In this document: one piece after another, positions 9,551 to 20,554 of the stretch
How positions within the stretch are numbered: position 1 is the first letter of the stretch
Layout of the letters: every line of letters begins with the position of its first letter
Assembly (NCBI RefSeq): GCF_040939455.1
Contig: NC_134106.1
Location: 89,721,001-89,785,000, forward strand
Direction of reading: 5' to 3'
Length of the DNA: 64,000 nt
Origin: Microcebus murinus
Lineage: Eukaryota; Chordata; Mammalia; Primates; Cheirogaleidae
Notes under the pieces: model-generated
The model's input: the letters and a program-made list of their open reading frames with translations, nothing else
What the model was told of the DNA's origin: nothing
Databases searched by the model: none
Translations under genes and position numbers: made by a program

Positions 9551-11999
9551 ATACGACAAAAACCAGCTCAAACTAGCTTCGTTTTGTGGGGGATGGGGTA
9601 AAATAGCAGAAAGATGACTATCTCATGAAAGATAAGAGCAGAGAATATAGTTAGGCTTCATAAGCTACTGGAGTAAGTCAAAAGACAAATTTGGGGATTG
9701 AGAACCCTGCTTTCTCCCTCCCTCTCAGCCTCAAAGTATTTTGTTAGTGGTTGCTTTTTGGTTTAGTTTTATCTCTGCCTCTTGGTCTAGTCACCTTTCT
9801 TTGTGTATGGTTTTCACATAACTGTAAAGCAAGCAACTATACACATCCCAACAGGTAAGATATTCAACAGAGATTGGCTAGAGTCTTTGTAGCCCAATCA
9901 ATATTTATGAGATAAATGAACTGAGATTGACCCAATTTCCCCTGGACCAAGTGTCTTCATCTTTAGGGAAAAAGAGTCAAAGAGTACAAACATTTCTACA
10001 GGAATAGCTCCTGAGAATGAGCAGTATACCATTGTTAGAGCAGAATCACATGTTGGAAGACATCCCTAAGATGTATATATGGACCATCATACAACTTCAA
10101 AGCAGGAAGTGGCTGCAGGAGCATATAAGCCACTGATAATGTCTCAAAAACTCACAGTGACCTTGCAAAGTTGAGTGTCTCTGCCCCATAGGATGAGAAC
10201 ACTAAGCCTTGGAGAGGTTAACTTACTAAAAAATACACCTTCTGGAGCAGAAGCCATATGCTTCTGCTCAATCTCTTTGACAAACTCAATCTCTTTTCTC
10301 CCAGAAGCCCTCACAGAAAATCAGTTACTTGAATTAATTTACCACCGTCCAAGATCCAACCCTCAACCTGTAGGCCTCAAAACCTGATTTGCCAAGACAC
10401 AGCGAGTAAATCCATTTCTTTGGGTAGATACACACTCACGAGCTCACAGGGATCCATGAAACACAAGATGCCTATCTACTCATCCACAAAGATATGCTCT
10501 ACCATAATTCATAATGTAGTTCCCAAGTAAGCCTAGATGTATATTACCTTCTTACAATAATACTTACATAGGAAAAGAGGTTTCCAAGTATATGGCATCA
10601 GAATAAGGGTATTGCCTATATAATTCCAATGTTTCAGCATATATGCAGCATATGTGGTAGTAGTACCCTGATGTGATGGTTCTATATAATCAGGATGGAC
10701 CTAGGTCTGGGGCCTAGGAATCCTCTCTTCAGTGCAACTCTTGTAAGGGCAGCACCAATGCTTATCTCTATGATTTTTCTTTTTCTTATTTTCTACTCTG
10801 CAAGCCCCTTTCTGAATGGCATATCCTTTCTTTGGATAGGTTAACCCTTTTAATCACTACTTGCTCCTACCAGGAACTAATCTATCTTTTCAAAATGATT
10901 TTTCACATCTCTCCTCTGATCCAGTCTGTTTTACAACTTAACTCTCCAAGGGAAATGCAGACCTTGGGGTGTGCTTCATTCTTGCCCCGCATCCCTACCA
11001 CCCATACCCAGATCTGCATATTTAAAATGCAACTGAACATTAAAGCCATTACAGAAGATTTCCAAATGGGCAAATATTTGCCTCAATTATTCTATTTACA
11101 ATTCCAAAAATATTTCTTCTGTTGAAGTCTGTGTACAAGAAGTGGCTCCAAAACCATTTTTAAGGGAGTTTTGACATCAATGAAACGTTATGCTGGCAGG
11201 GAGAGTGAAGTGCTTGATTAATAAAGAGTCTCAGTGTTTTCAAACACATATTCCAAGCAGCCTCATTTGAAGAAAACCACAAACGGAGAACGCTCACAGT
11301 CACAAGGGGGTTGTGTATTTCATTCCCGCTTACACAGTCCGCTTACTTTGGAGCTTGGGTAGGAAAGAAACAAGGCCAGCAGAAATAAGGCTACATTCAG
11401 TGACCCTACCCTTCCACCCATTAGCCTGATGGGAGAACTTTTTTTACCCCTTTTTGCTACTGTTTTCTTAGTTTTTAACCTTTTAATACTTAATAATTTT
11501 CTAAAAGATCATTCTGAGAGGAGAGAGGAGGGCACCTTAAAACCTCATTGTGCTAGCAATTGGGTATTTTGAGATTCCTAATTTCAGAATTTCCAGGCAG
11601 TGGTGTTGGCATGTTACACAGAAATGTAATTGACCATGTTCATGTTAATTACTTTGAAGTGCTTTCCTCTTTTCCAGTGCTTTACAAAAATACAGCAACT
11701 TAAATTGGGTCATTATTTCATATGTCTAAGATTCTACTCAGCTACTTAGGGGAGCCATGGAAATATAGTCAGAAGAATTAATTAAACATAGTTCTAATAT
11801 TTCCCCATAAAAGAAAAAGTGGATTTAAAAATAAAAACCTCCAATAAAAAAATATATTGACAATGTAATTACTAAAACTGAGACTTATAACAATGATATT
11901 AATAAACAAAAATATCTCAAAATCTTATCTTTGAATTCCCATTTCATTCTACTATATTGGGTGACAGTAATGTGCTAGGAGACAAAATCTCCAATTTTT
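9551..11999. other. Unassigned sequence
   Basis: No gene recognised. Bases 10145-10245 faintly resemble minus-strand MIR ('ggagaggttaacttac'). Bases 11140-11420 are non-repetitive and of mixed composition. A 97-codon open frame at 10832-11125 has no recognisable feature. From 11770 on the sequence is AT-rich. Confidence 0.35.
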
Positions 12000-12180
12000 T
12001 TTATCAGTGCATTTCATTTAATACTCTCAACAAGCACACAAATATAGACTATATCATCATGTACATGAGGCACACAGAGGGTAAATGACTTATCTGAAGT
12101 CACAGAGTCAGTTAAGGAAAGAGCAGATCTGTGGCCATGAATCTTCTAAATCCTTTACCTCTCACAGTGCACCATGTTAA
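12000..12180 (-). mobile_element. MIR SINE
   Basis: 'gcatttcatttaatactctc', 'gtaaatgacttatctgaagt' and 'cacagagtcagttaagg' match reverse-complemented MIR, including the 'gtcacacagct' region. Confidence 0.7.
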
Positions 12181-12208
12181 TCTGGAGCAAGAAATCATTT
12201 GGTAAATG

Positions 12209-12228
12209 TTTTTTTTTTTTTTTCTTTT
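12209..12228. repeat. Poly-T tract
   Basis: Fifteen-base T run with a C break; possibly the minus-strand A-tail of a decayed retroposon, but no body is recognised beside it. Confidence 0.7.
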
Positions 12229-12419
12229 TGAAGGGATAAATAGATAAATGGCCCACAAATCTGGCTCCAATTCTTGTTTTTGCCATGAATTTTAACCTAT
12301 TCTTATCATATATTCATGGATCCTTTATTCAAGTCAAACCCTCTACTAATTAATTCACAGAATTTCCCTAGTGTGCTGATGCTTTATCTATTCCATCCAT
12401 TCTTTCATCATATATAAGT

Positions 12420-12860
12420 AATTTTGCAGGTTGTCTGCTCATCTCTTGGGAGGCTCAGCTCTTCCACTTTTTATCTGGGCAGTTAGTCCTACCCCACTTC
12501 AATGTAGGGCATGTGGACCAGGCCTGGCCAATCAGAGTATACCCATCTCCCAGCCACAACACTGGCTCAAGGACGTAACATGACCAAAGCAGAGCCAAAG
12601 TCTTCACTAAGAATTTTGTGCAGCAGTTTGGAAGTCGAATTGTTATAACTGAGATTCCACAGATAAGAAGGGCCGAGGAAGCCTGGAACTGCCAGAGCCA
12701 TCTTTACTGCCATAAAGAGGTAGTCTGCCTGAGATTAAAGCCAACATCATGGAAAACAGAGACAGGAGAGAAAGAGAAAATGAGGGTTTTGCCACAGATG
12801 TCCTTACCCCTTAAATAGCTTTAAGTCACATGAACTCATCCATTTCATTTTCTTTGAGTG
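12420..12860 (+). repeat. Ancient interspersed repeat, family unresolved
   Basis: 'ctggccaatcagagtat', 'gagccatctttactgcc' and 'tgcctgagattaaagccaac' recall a frequent old mammalian repeat, possibly an LTR, that I cannot name. A 66-codon frame (12618-12818) falls inside and is not a gene. Confidence 0.45.
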
Positions 12861-13789
12861 ATCTGGCAGATTTGTGATTTTTAAAAGCAAAAGAATCTTG
12901 AATAATATACCATTTCTCTAAGTCCACCTCTGTAACCCACAGAACCACAAGACACTGAAATATTCCTCTAGAATCTTGCTAATATCCCAGATCCTGATTC
13001 TCTACCACCTGCTACTATCTATCATATCCAGGTTCAGTTCTACTTTCCTGGCTTCTGATCTCCTTGATTGCATTTAAGGTTGATATTCAGTCTCTAGTTT
13101 TATTGCCTTTTTCTTAGTGTTTCCGCTTGACTACATTTTGACTCTATTTTCAGCTTTCCTGATTCCAAGCAACCTATCAGGTCTAGTGCATCAAGCCCCA
13201 AATACTGAAACCTCCGAACTTAACCCAGTCACCCTCCTCTACCTGCCTTTTCATCCGTGATCTTCACAATTTCATTAAATCTCTACTAATTTGACCTTCT
13301 GCCCTAATTCCATACATTTTCAAATCTCTTTTCAAATGTTCTTTCTACTTTGTATCTAAATAACTCTATGCTAACGGTTTTATACACCTTGATAAAATGT
13401 ATGCTTTCCCCAAGTAAAATATAAATTCTCAAAATTTACACAAGAAATTTTAGAAAGCTATACAGGAATAACCATGATGTACAAAACCTAACAAAGTGAG
13501 CCTATAATTAAATAATAAGAAATTAAACTACAGATATTGTCACTTACGAATATGATGCCATCATCTTCTATAAAATTCTGGCAAATTTAGCCCACAGTAT
13601 GGTAAACGAATAATACACCATTGTCAGATACACATTTAACAGTATTTCATAACCCTTCCAGAAAACAACTTTTAGTAAACTAGAAATAGGAGGACACTTT
13701 CTTAATATAATTTAACCTAATCACTAGAGACATTTCCCTTAAAATTAAACAGAAGACAAAATACCTCCATTATTATGTTCCACGTGTTC
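12861..13789. other. Unassigned sequence
   Basis: C/T-rich text at 13000-13330 resembles the plus-strand L2 3' region in composition but not clearly in order. 13400-13750 is AT-rich. No gene seen. Confidence 0.35.
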
Positions 13790-13915
13790 TTAATGGTCTG
13801 CATAAGGAGTGCTTAAGTGATTTTCACATGGTTACCCAGCAGGTCAGGGAAAGAGCTGGTATTCTACAGAGATTCTGACTCCAAAGCCTGAGAATTCTAT
13901 ATTATTTTTAGCCCT
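13790..13915 (-). mobile_element. MIR SINE fragment
   Basis: 'ttcacatggttacccagcag', 'gaaagagctggtattctac' and 'tgactccaaagcctgagaat' match the reverse-complemented 5' half of MIR. Confidence 0.6.
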
Positions 13916-14080
13916 CAAGGTGGATATCCTTGTTTGTCAGGAAGTCAGCATCCTTCTCCACTTCTAGAAAGTTTCTTTAGGGAAGCCACTTAGTACCTAT
14001 TGTATGCAGTCTTGATGGCCTATCAATCACGCTATCCTGCCCTCTGGCCAGGGAGTAGGAATTCAGCTAACCAATGGGGC

Positions 14081-14118
14081 TTCCCTCTCTCTCTCCCTCT
14101 CTCTCTCTTTTTTCTCTC
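14081..14118. repeat. CT-rich simple repeat
   Basis: Mostly CT dinucleotides with C and T interruptions. Confidence 0.85.
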
Positions 14119-14509
14119 ATTCTTTGGAATTTGTATCTTTAATGGGATGACCAAGTAGACTAAATGGTTCAATCTGATTCACCCTGACGGGTGAGGCCTC
14201 TGTAGGCTGTACTTTAACTCCTAGAGTTTTCTCACTTCTGTCCTTTCCAAGGCCTCATTTTAATATGTTCTTTCAATCTATGAGCTACCTCAAATCTTTT
14301 TTAAACATTTGTTTTTAAAAAGGTATTTGTCTAAAATGAGCCAGTATGTGCTTCTGTCACTTGCAAAGAATCCTGGTTGGTATATTTGTACTTCCAATCA
14401 ACTAAGCTAAGGAACTAAGGAACTAAGGAACTCATGTTCCTTTCCTTAACCCACACAATCCACAAATTGATATATTCTGTAATTTATTCTGTTTTACTTA
14501 CACATATGC
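14119..14509. other. Unassigned sequence with an 8-base tandem
   Basis: No element recognised. At 14407-14431 the unit 'ctaaggaa' is repeated three times. Confidence 0.4.
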
Positions 14510-15110
14510 TTGATCTTCATTTATTTTCCTCTCTCCTCCAAGCCACTGCCCTAGTTTATCATTACCTCCTGCCTGAACAATTACCTCCTAACCTGTTTCC
14601 TTGCCTGTAGTCTCATTCTGTCTAATCCATTCCACCAACAATTAGCATATTATTACACTACGAATGTCATTGGTGATGTGACTACTCTGGCCCAAATTTA
14701 CATTTCAAATAGGATGAAGTCCAAAATCCAAAAGACAACTTGACATTTCTGATCCTATGTATCTAACTTTAACCCTCTCCTTTTTCATGCTTGGCATTGT
14801 GCTCTAGCCACATGAAATCATCTGTTGTTCACTTCAAGACACTGCATTCTTGCCCTTGAACCTAGATAAAATGCCTTTTTCCCTTTCCGTATATATTGCA
14901 ATCTTCGTACAGCCAAGTATTACTTATATTTAGAGGCCGTTCATAATATACATGCTAAAACCTACCCAGAAAGCTGATAATTTCATCTGCTTCTTCTGTA
15001 TACCCTACACTTCATCTCTACCTATGGTGGTACTCTCGGCACTTTCCACCTCTATTTTATTTGAATATGAACATGTTTACCTTTCCTTAGACAAAAATAG
15101 GACACGTCTT
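14510..15110 (+). mobile_element. LINE2 (L2) fragment
   Basis: C/T-rich text in L2 3' order: 'aggatgaagtccaaaatcca', 'tctgatcctatgtatctaac', 'tgctctagccacatgaaat'. A diverged plus-strand copy with no open reading frame. Confidence 0.65.
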
Positions 15111-15549
15111 GTTTTTCAGGACAACTAGAATCAGAAAAGTGAGTGATTAGACAGGAATGGAAGGCTATAGCCAGGCCAAGATATTCCCTAAACTCAACCC
15201 ATTAAACCTGGGAAGATAGATGGGGTGTGGTCACTGAGACTATTTCTGAGAAGGCTCTGTATGCATGAAGACTTCTTTGAGCTTCTAACTCCATCAGTGA
15301 ATTGTGTGGTCATAGCCTGGTGGCCAATGTGGCCAGCTGAAAGTACACCCGTGGCCACACACAAGTATGATGGACTGCCAAGGATGAGTGACAGCAGCAA
15401 CATTGTTGAAAGAAGCTGAATAAAAAATGTATGTCATTCTTGAGACTTATGCTTCTAAGCCTTCTTTGTTTTCATCGTGGATGACGTACCTCAAACTTCC
15501 AAAAGGCCCTAATACGAAAGCTCATAGAGTCGAGTAGCCTAGACCTAGG
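15111..15549. other. Unassigned sequence
   Basis: Overlapping short frames on both strands at 15194-15419 mirror each other and lack protein features. No repeat recognised. Confidence 0.35.
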
Positions 15550-15755
15550 GACAACTTAGATTTTAGAATCAGACAAACTCCAATTTAATACTTGGTCAAC
15601 CATGTGTTAGTTACATGATTTACCAATCTTTTCCTTTAACTGTAAAATGGGTATAAAAATACTAAGAAATGTCATTGTAAGAATCAAATGAAATTATATA
15701 TGCTCAATGTCTACCATAATGTTTAGCAATTTCTGTGCTCATGGTAATGATTGTC
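15550..15755 (+). mobile_element. MIR SINE
   Basis: 'ttagttacatgatttacc', 'ctgtaaaatgggtataaaaa' and 'gaatcaaatgaaattatata' follow MIR; about full length. Confidence 0.7.
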
Positions 15756-15763
15756 TTACTGCT

Positions 15764-15776
15764 ATATATATATATG
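15764..15776. repeat. Short TA run
   Basis: 'tatatatatata' at the MIR tail; minor. Confidence 0.7.
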
Positions 15777-15884
15777 TTTATCTCCACTTCTTTTGGAAAA
15801 TATACTGTGAGAGAAAGGAAATTTTGAAAATAGTTATATCTTTTAGAAATTGGCTAAGTTGAATAGTAAGCTGAAAAATGGTGT

Positions 15885-16343
15885 CAAAGATATAAGACCC
15901 TAATTCCTGAAAACTTTAAGTGTTACCTTTTGTGGAAACAGCATCTTTGCAGACATGATTAAGAATCTTGAAATGGGGAGATCATCCAAGATTATCTGAG
16001 TGGGCCCTAAATGTAATCACAAGTATCCTTATGAGAGAGAAGCAGAGATATTTGACACACACACTGGAGAAGAAAAGGCAATATGACCATGGAAACTGAT
16101 TGAGTGAAGTGATGTGGTCACAAGCCAAGGAATGCAGGCAGCCAAGAGAGGATGAAAGAGACAAGGAACAGATTCTCTCCTACTGTTTCTTGAGGAAGTG
16201 TAGCTCAATTGACACTCAGATTTTGGCCAATGATACTTATTTCATACTTCTAACCTTCAGAATTGTGAAAGAATAAATTTTTGTTGTTTCAAACAACCAT
16301 GTTTATGGTAAATTTGTTACAGCTGCCATAGGAAACTAATACA
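15885..16343 (+). mobile_element. MLT1-type MaLR 5' LTR (MLT1D-like)
   Basis: 'gaaatggggagatcatccaa', 'gtgggccctaaatgtaatca', 'gtcacaagccaaggaatgca', 'agaataaatttttgttg' (AATAAA signal) and the end 'aggaaactaatac' follow the MLT1 LTR. It is directly followed by a primer binding site and internal sequence, so it is a 5' LTR rather than a solo LTR. The first bases are diverged. Confidence 0.8.
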
Positions 16344-17060
16344 GATTTTGGTGTCAGAAAGTGGGGTGATGCTGTAATGAATACATAAATATGTATAATT
16401 TTCTTTAGAATTAGAAATGAGTAAAGGTTATATAAATAGATTTTGAAGTGCATTTTGAAAAGAACAAAACTAGATTGACTTAAATATTATTGTTGATAGA
16501 ATTATGAACACTAAAGACACTGAGAATGAGGGCTGAGAAGGAAATGAAGAGCATGTTATTGAAAACTGGGAAAAAATAAGTCTTTGTTACATAGAGGTAG
16601 AAGACTTAGCTGAATTGTGCCTTACAGCTGAGTGGAAAGCAAATCTTGGAAGCAAGGAACTGAAGAACTTGGATATTTAGCTGAGGAAGTTGCCAAGCAA
16701 AGTGTTGAAGAGGCAGCCTGGTTTCTTCTTGTTGCTTATAATGAAATGCAAAGGAAAAGAAATACATTGAGAGAAAAACTGTTAAGCACAAAGAAAACAA
16801 GACTTGATGATTTTTGGGAAATCTTCAAGCTATCCGTATTATGAAAGATGATAAAATAGGAGATTCACTGTTAAGAAAGTGTGCTCTGGAGAGAAAGCCA
16901 GCGTATAGCAACATAGCGTACTGAAGATGAACTCCAAAATGAAGCAGCAAAGTGTCACAGAAAAAGCATTGAGCCTGAAGGCAGTGTCAAAAGATTTAAT
17001 CCTAGAAAAAAAAGAAAAAATATCTTCCAAATGAGAGGGGAAATGAAGTTAGAAGGATGC
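16344..17060 (+). pseudogene. MaLR (ERVL-related) internal region, decayed
   Basis: Downstream of the LTR the text keeps the MaLR internal order: 'tagctgaggaagttgccaag', 'ttgttgcttataatgaaatg', 'aagaaaacaagacttgatga'. A 70-codon open segment at 16632-16844 is a chance-spared piece of it. MaLR elements lack pol and depended on ERVL enzymes. No intact gene, and no 3' LTR is recognised downstream. Confidence 0.65.
16349..16366 (+). other. tRNA-Leu-type primer binding site
   Basis: TGGTGTCAGAAAGTGGGG lies 5 bases after the LTR end. ERVL-class elements use tRNA-Leu as reverse-transcription primer, with a site of this form; one extra A appears in the A-run. Non-functional relic. Confidence 0.6.
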
Positions 17061-17244
17061 ACGAGAATTGGTAAATTCGTCAGTGGTAAGGACAGCAAAA
17101 TGAAGTATTTAATATCTGATGATCTGTGTTTTTTTTTCTGTGCAATGGGAAGGGGGAATTATCTGCTGGGAGCGAGAGGGCAGGTGGTCAGGTAGATGAC
17201 TGTAGAAGTGAGGACAAGATTTGGATTAGCCTTTACTGGAATAA

Positions 17245-17262
17245 TGATGATGATGATGATGA
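17245..17262 (+). repeat. (GAT)n microsatellite
   Basis: Five to six GAT units. Confidence 0.9.
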
Positions 17263-17269
17263 CAACGCC

Positions 17270-17418
17270 AACAATGATGGCAATAAATGCTAATAGCTAC
17301 AGGTAATATTTTTTATGCATTTACCATGCCCCAGACACAATATTGAGCATTTTTGCAGTCATCATCACATATAATTATCATATCAGTCCTAGGAACTACA
17401 TCTAATTATTGTTTTTAA
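17270..17418 (-). mobile_element. MIR SINE, first part
   Basis: 'tttaccatgccccagacaca' and 'gtcctaggaactacatcta' match reverse-complemented MIR. Separated from the remainder by AT-rich DNA. Confidence 0.65.
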
Positions 17419-17583
17419 TTTTTTATTATTTTATAAATATATATAACAAAATAATAATGTATGCAGCATCAAATATTACATAATACAATAAATATAATAT
17501 ATAGCCATATAGTATGTTATATATCATATATAATTAATATATTAGAAATAAAATGTTTATTTTTATTTTGTTGTTATTTTTTA
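17419..17583. repeat. AT-rich insert/expansion within MIR
   Basis: About 165 bases almost wholly A and T, with many short TATA palindromes, exactly where MIR has its 'attattatccccatttt' stretch. Either local expansion of that stretch or an unrecognisable insertion. Confidence 0.6.
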
Positions 17584-17725
17584 CAGAAGAGAAAATAAGC
17601 TCAGAAAGGTTAGATAGATTTTATGGACAAATAGCTACTTGACGGCAGATCATAGAATCAAATCATGGTCTGTCTACTCCAAAGCCAATTTTTTTAACTG
17701 TTGATTATACTACACCATTATTTTA
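17584..17725 (-). mobile_element. MIR SINE, second part
   Basis: 'acagaagagaaaataagctc' then 'ggtctgtctactccaaagcc' completes the minus-strand MIR begun at 17270. Confidence 0.65.
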
Positions 17726-18079
17726 AATTTTTTTCTCAAAAAGCCCCATCAGAAGCCTGCATGCTTCTCTATTAGTGCTCCTTAGCCATTTGTTCATCCT
17801 CCCTTTCTCCACAAAAATTTTTTCCTAAAGTGTCATGTGATCCTCCATTGCCAAATCCACAGGTCACTTGGCAGTCTGCACCTTACTCAATGTCACATGC
17901 TATGCACCACTCTTCTCCAAGCACCTCTTTGCTCCAGTGCTTGCAATGACACCACACTCCTGAACCCTATTTCTTTTGGTAGAACCAGGTGTATCCTATT
18001 TTCAGGAGCCCAGTCTTGGAGTTGCAATGAAAAATATATTGACCTGGAAAACTGTAGACCTGACCTTCATTTTCACTAG
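17726..18079. other. Unassigned sequence
   Basis: Contains an 80-codon frame (17837-18079) without recognisable features. Part may be plus-strand L2. Confidence 0.35.
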
Positions 18080-18165
18080 ATCACTGAGACACTGAATGGC
18101 TTTATACCCTTTCCTCATTCCCTCTGTGCCTCAATTTACTTACTTCCAAATAAGGGAGATAATCC
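18080..18165 (+). mobile_element. MIR fragment
   Basis: 'ctctgtgcctcaatttactt', then 'ccaaataagggagataat', matches the MIR core. Confidence 0.55.
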
Positions 18166-18569
18166 ACAGAGTCTGAATCAACTCCTGCAGTCTATAATTC
18201 CAAGTTCATAAAAAGGACATTGAGAGGGGGAAATCTTGGCTGTCTGCCTGAGGGAAAAAATAATTAAGATATCACTTTGCAAAAGGAGTAAGTGAATTTC
18301 AACAGCATCATGCCTGTCTCTGCCTGGAGTTGGCTGCCTCTCCAGGCTTGGGCTCCCTTTTGGACACTATAAATTATCTGAGGACATAGGCTAATTGACA
18401 CAGTTGAGAGGAGAGGGACACAAATAGTCCCAGGCTTGGAGAGTGAGACCTCTGTGAGAAGGTTAATAGAACTGGAATGGCTCAAGCCTGAGGAAGGGCT
18501 GCTGAAGGGAGCCATCATTCTGCCGACACATCCATAAAAAGATATTGCGAGAAGGGCAGGGATAAGTCT
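18166..18569. other. Unassigned sequence
   Basis: Ordinary complexity, no repeat recognised; the 84-codon minus-strand frame at 18264-18518 has no protein features. Confidence 0.35.
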
Positions 18570-18825
18570 TCTTATTAATCAACAAGGGCAGAATGAGAAT
18601 TAACAAGCTGTAAGCTGCAATGAGGAATATCGAAGCTAAATATCAGGGAAAATGTTAGACCACTGGGAGCAGTTAGGCAATGGAACAGACTGCCTAGAGA
18701 AGCCATGAAGTCACTCTAATTGGGGACATTCGAGGCAGAGAGCTGATATACATCTGTCACAGGGGACGGGATTCCTGGGGGAAAATAAGGGGCTGGACTC
18801 TAATGGACCTCAAGGACCTAAGCAT
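18570..18825 (+). mobile_element. CR1/L3-type LINE 3' relic
   Basis: 'aggcaatggaacagactgcc', 'gggattcctgggggaaaa' and 'ggctggactctaatggacct' resemble the conserved 3' end of CR1-clade LINEs (L3 in mammals, with its 'ggttggactagatgacct' signature). Very old, short and non-coding. Confidence 0.55.
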
Positions 18826-18924
18826 AACAAGACCATAACATTAATAGGAGAGCATGATCTAAGAATGTGAAGGCAGTGTGGGGTGAGATTGCAGGTTGAA
18901 GGGTGGAAATGAACAGGGTCAGAC

Positions 18925-19145
18925 CATGGTTTTTGCAGTTTTCATGTACTAGGTTCAAACCTGAATTCTGCTCCCTACCAACCTGGCATAGTTTCTTTCT
19001 GAGATTTCGTTCTTTTGGGTAGAAAATGGAGAGCATGATGACCATACCCTCAATGGGTGATATGAGGATAAAATAAGGCCATGTCTAGGAATCACTTAGC
19101 ATGGCATCTGGCACACAGGAAGTTCTAGGTAAATGATGTTTATGA
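18925..19145 (+). mobile_element. MIR SINE
   Basis: 'gtactaggttcaaacctgaa' (box B region), 'gtagaaaatggagagcatga' and 'catggcatctggcacacagg' follow MIR from end to end. Confidence 0.75.
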
Positions 19146-19639
19146 TAAAAGCAGGAGCTCTCCAGAATAGGACGTGAGGCAGACAGAAGGCTACAGACTC
19201 CAGCTTGCATTAGGGACAAGTTCTCCACCTTTATGGGTGGCTGAGGCTCAGTGTCCAGAACTGGTGATATTCCACTTCTGTCTGTGTCTCTACTGCAGAG
19301 GGGTTCAGGGTCAGAAGGAAGTCATTTGGAATTTCACGTGGCTGCAGGTGTGAAAGGCAGAATGCCTCTCTGAACCGCCCACGTGTTGCGGAGTGCCAGA
19401 GGCTGGATCTAAGAAAAGGAGTCTGGTGAAATCCAGAGGGTGGGGACCGCTGCCTGTAGCACGTGCTGTCAGCCCCCGCAGCACTCCCCTCTCAGCCTGC
19501 TCTGAGTTCACCACAGTGATGGACAGCTCTACGTGAGCTCACACCCACACTACAAGCTCTCACCTCTGAGCCAGTCTTGCCACTTTCTGCCTTAGAAAAG
19601 GGCTTTGTCTGAGGCTGGAGTGGTCAATGAGGCCATGCA
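19146..19639. other. Non-repeat block, GC-richer
   Basis: No gene recognised. Unlike its surroundings it holds several CpGs and the E-box cluster listed separately. A 67-codon minus-strand frame (19311-19514) has no recognisable feature. Confidence 0.35.
19335..19465. promoter_or_regulatory. Cluster of three CACGTG E-boxes
   Basis: Canonical palindromic E-boxes occur at 19335-19340, 19380-19385 and 19460-19465, spaced 45 and 80 bases. USF, MYC/MAX, TFE and CLOCK-type factors bind this hexamer. No associated gene start is visible. Confidence 0.35.
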
Positions 19640-19960
19640 AAAGAGCAGCCCAGATGGCATATTTGTTCATACCCCAAAGATAACCCTTCACTAACACAGG
19701 GTTTTGGAGCCAGTGGATAAATGTCCCCAGTTTCCTATCCTTCAGGCAGAAATTCTGGGATGCATTGGCTCTTCAGAAGTTCCAGTAGAATCCAGTCCCC
19801 ACTACATAGAGCAGCAACACTCTCCTACTGGCTTTTCCTCTTTCTTGTCTCAGTCTCCTCACACCCTGCTCCGTAAAATCACCTCCCAAATAAACCACCC
19901 ACACTTAAGTCCTCAGATCAAGCTCTGCTTTTGCAGGAACAAAAACTAAGGCAGTGTCTG
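19640..19960 (+). repeat. LTR-like interspersed repeat, family unresolved
   Basis: 'caaataaaccacccacact' then 'gctctgcttttgcaggaac' and 'aaaaactaaggca' match the end of a common old mammalian repeat with an AATAAA signal near its 3' terminus, as in an LTR. I cannot name it. Confidence 0.45.
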
Positions 19961-20554
19961 AAAGGGACAAAAAGGCAAAAAGCAGAGATGGCCTGCAACA
20001 GAGAAGTTTATATATTAGGACATGTCTTGATATATATTTTGGATGTGTTCTCAATTTTCAGTTATGAACTCATGTTGCCATCTATTTGTGATTTTTATTA
20101 AGTAAGCATTGTTCCCTTTAAAATGCCTCCAACTCTTCACAGAAGTGAAAGCAAAATTTAAAACTTAAGAATATCTGCCATGCTCCTCTCCTCCTACCCA
20201 TTTTTCATAGCCCAGGTTATATCCTGGCCTTTTAATCAGTATTTTTCTAGTTCCATCTACTGCAGCATCTTTCTTCAAAGAATTTACAGGGTACTTTGAA
20301 CTCAGAATTAGTATTCATCAAATTACTGCCTGCTTTATGCATATATATGTCTTATCTTCCTAAGGACTAGGCACTGACACCGTAGATATCCCCAGCAGAT
20401 TATAATTTTAATTTTATTGGCTAGATTATGTGTTATCGTAGCAGGGGAGACAGGATATTGAGTTTTTTCTTCTTCTAGAGTGGAGACAAGCAAGCCAAAA
20501 GGGGTCAAGAATGAGGACTTAGTTAGCCAGTGGAAAAGTTCTTCCATGACTACA
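19961..20554. other. Unassigned AT-rich sequence
   Basis: No repeat or gene recognised; possible faint L2 similarity at 20100-20300. Confidence 0.35.

Noticed and set aside
18925..19145. tRNA gene, from box A/B-like text
   Set aside because: The box-like sequence is the tRNA-derived head of a MIR; no cloverleaf can be drawn.
19311..19514. CpG island or promoter at the E-box cluster
   Set aside because: CpG and GC content are higher than nearby but the block is far too short and sparse for a CpG island, and no first exon is visible.
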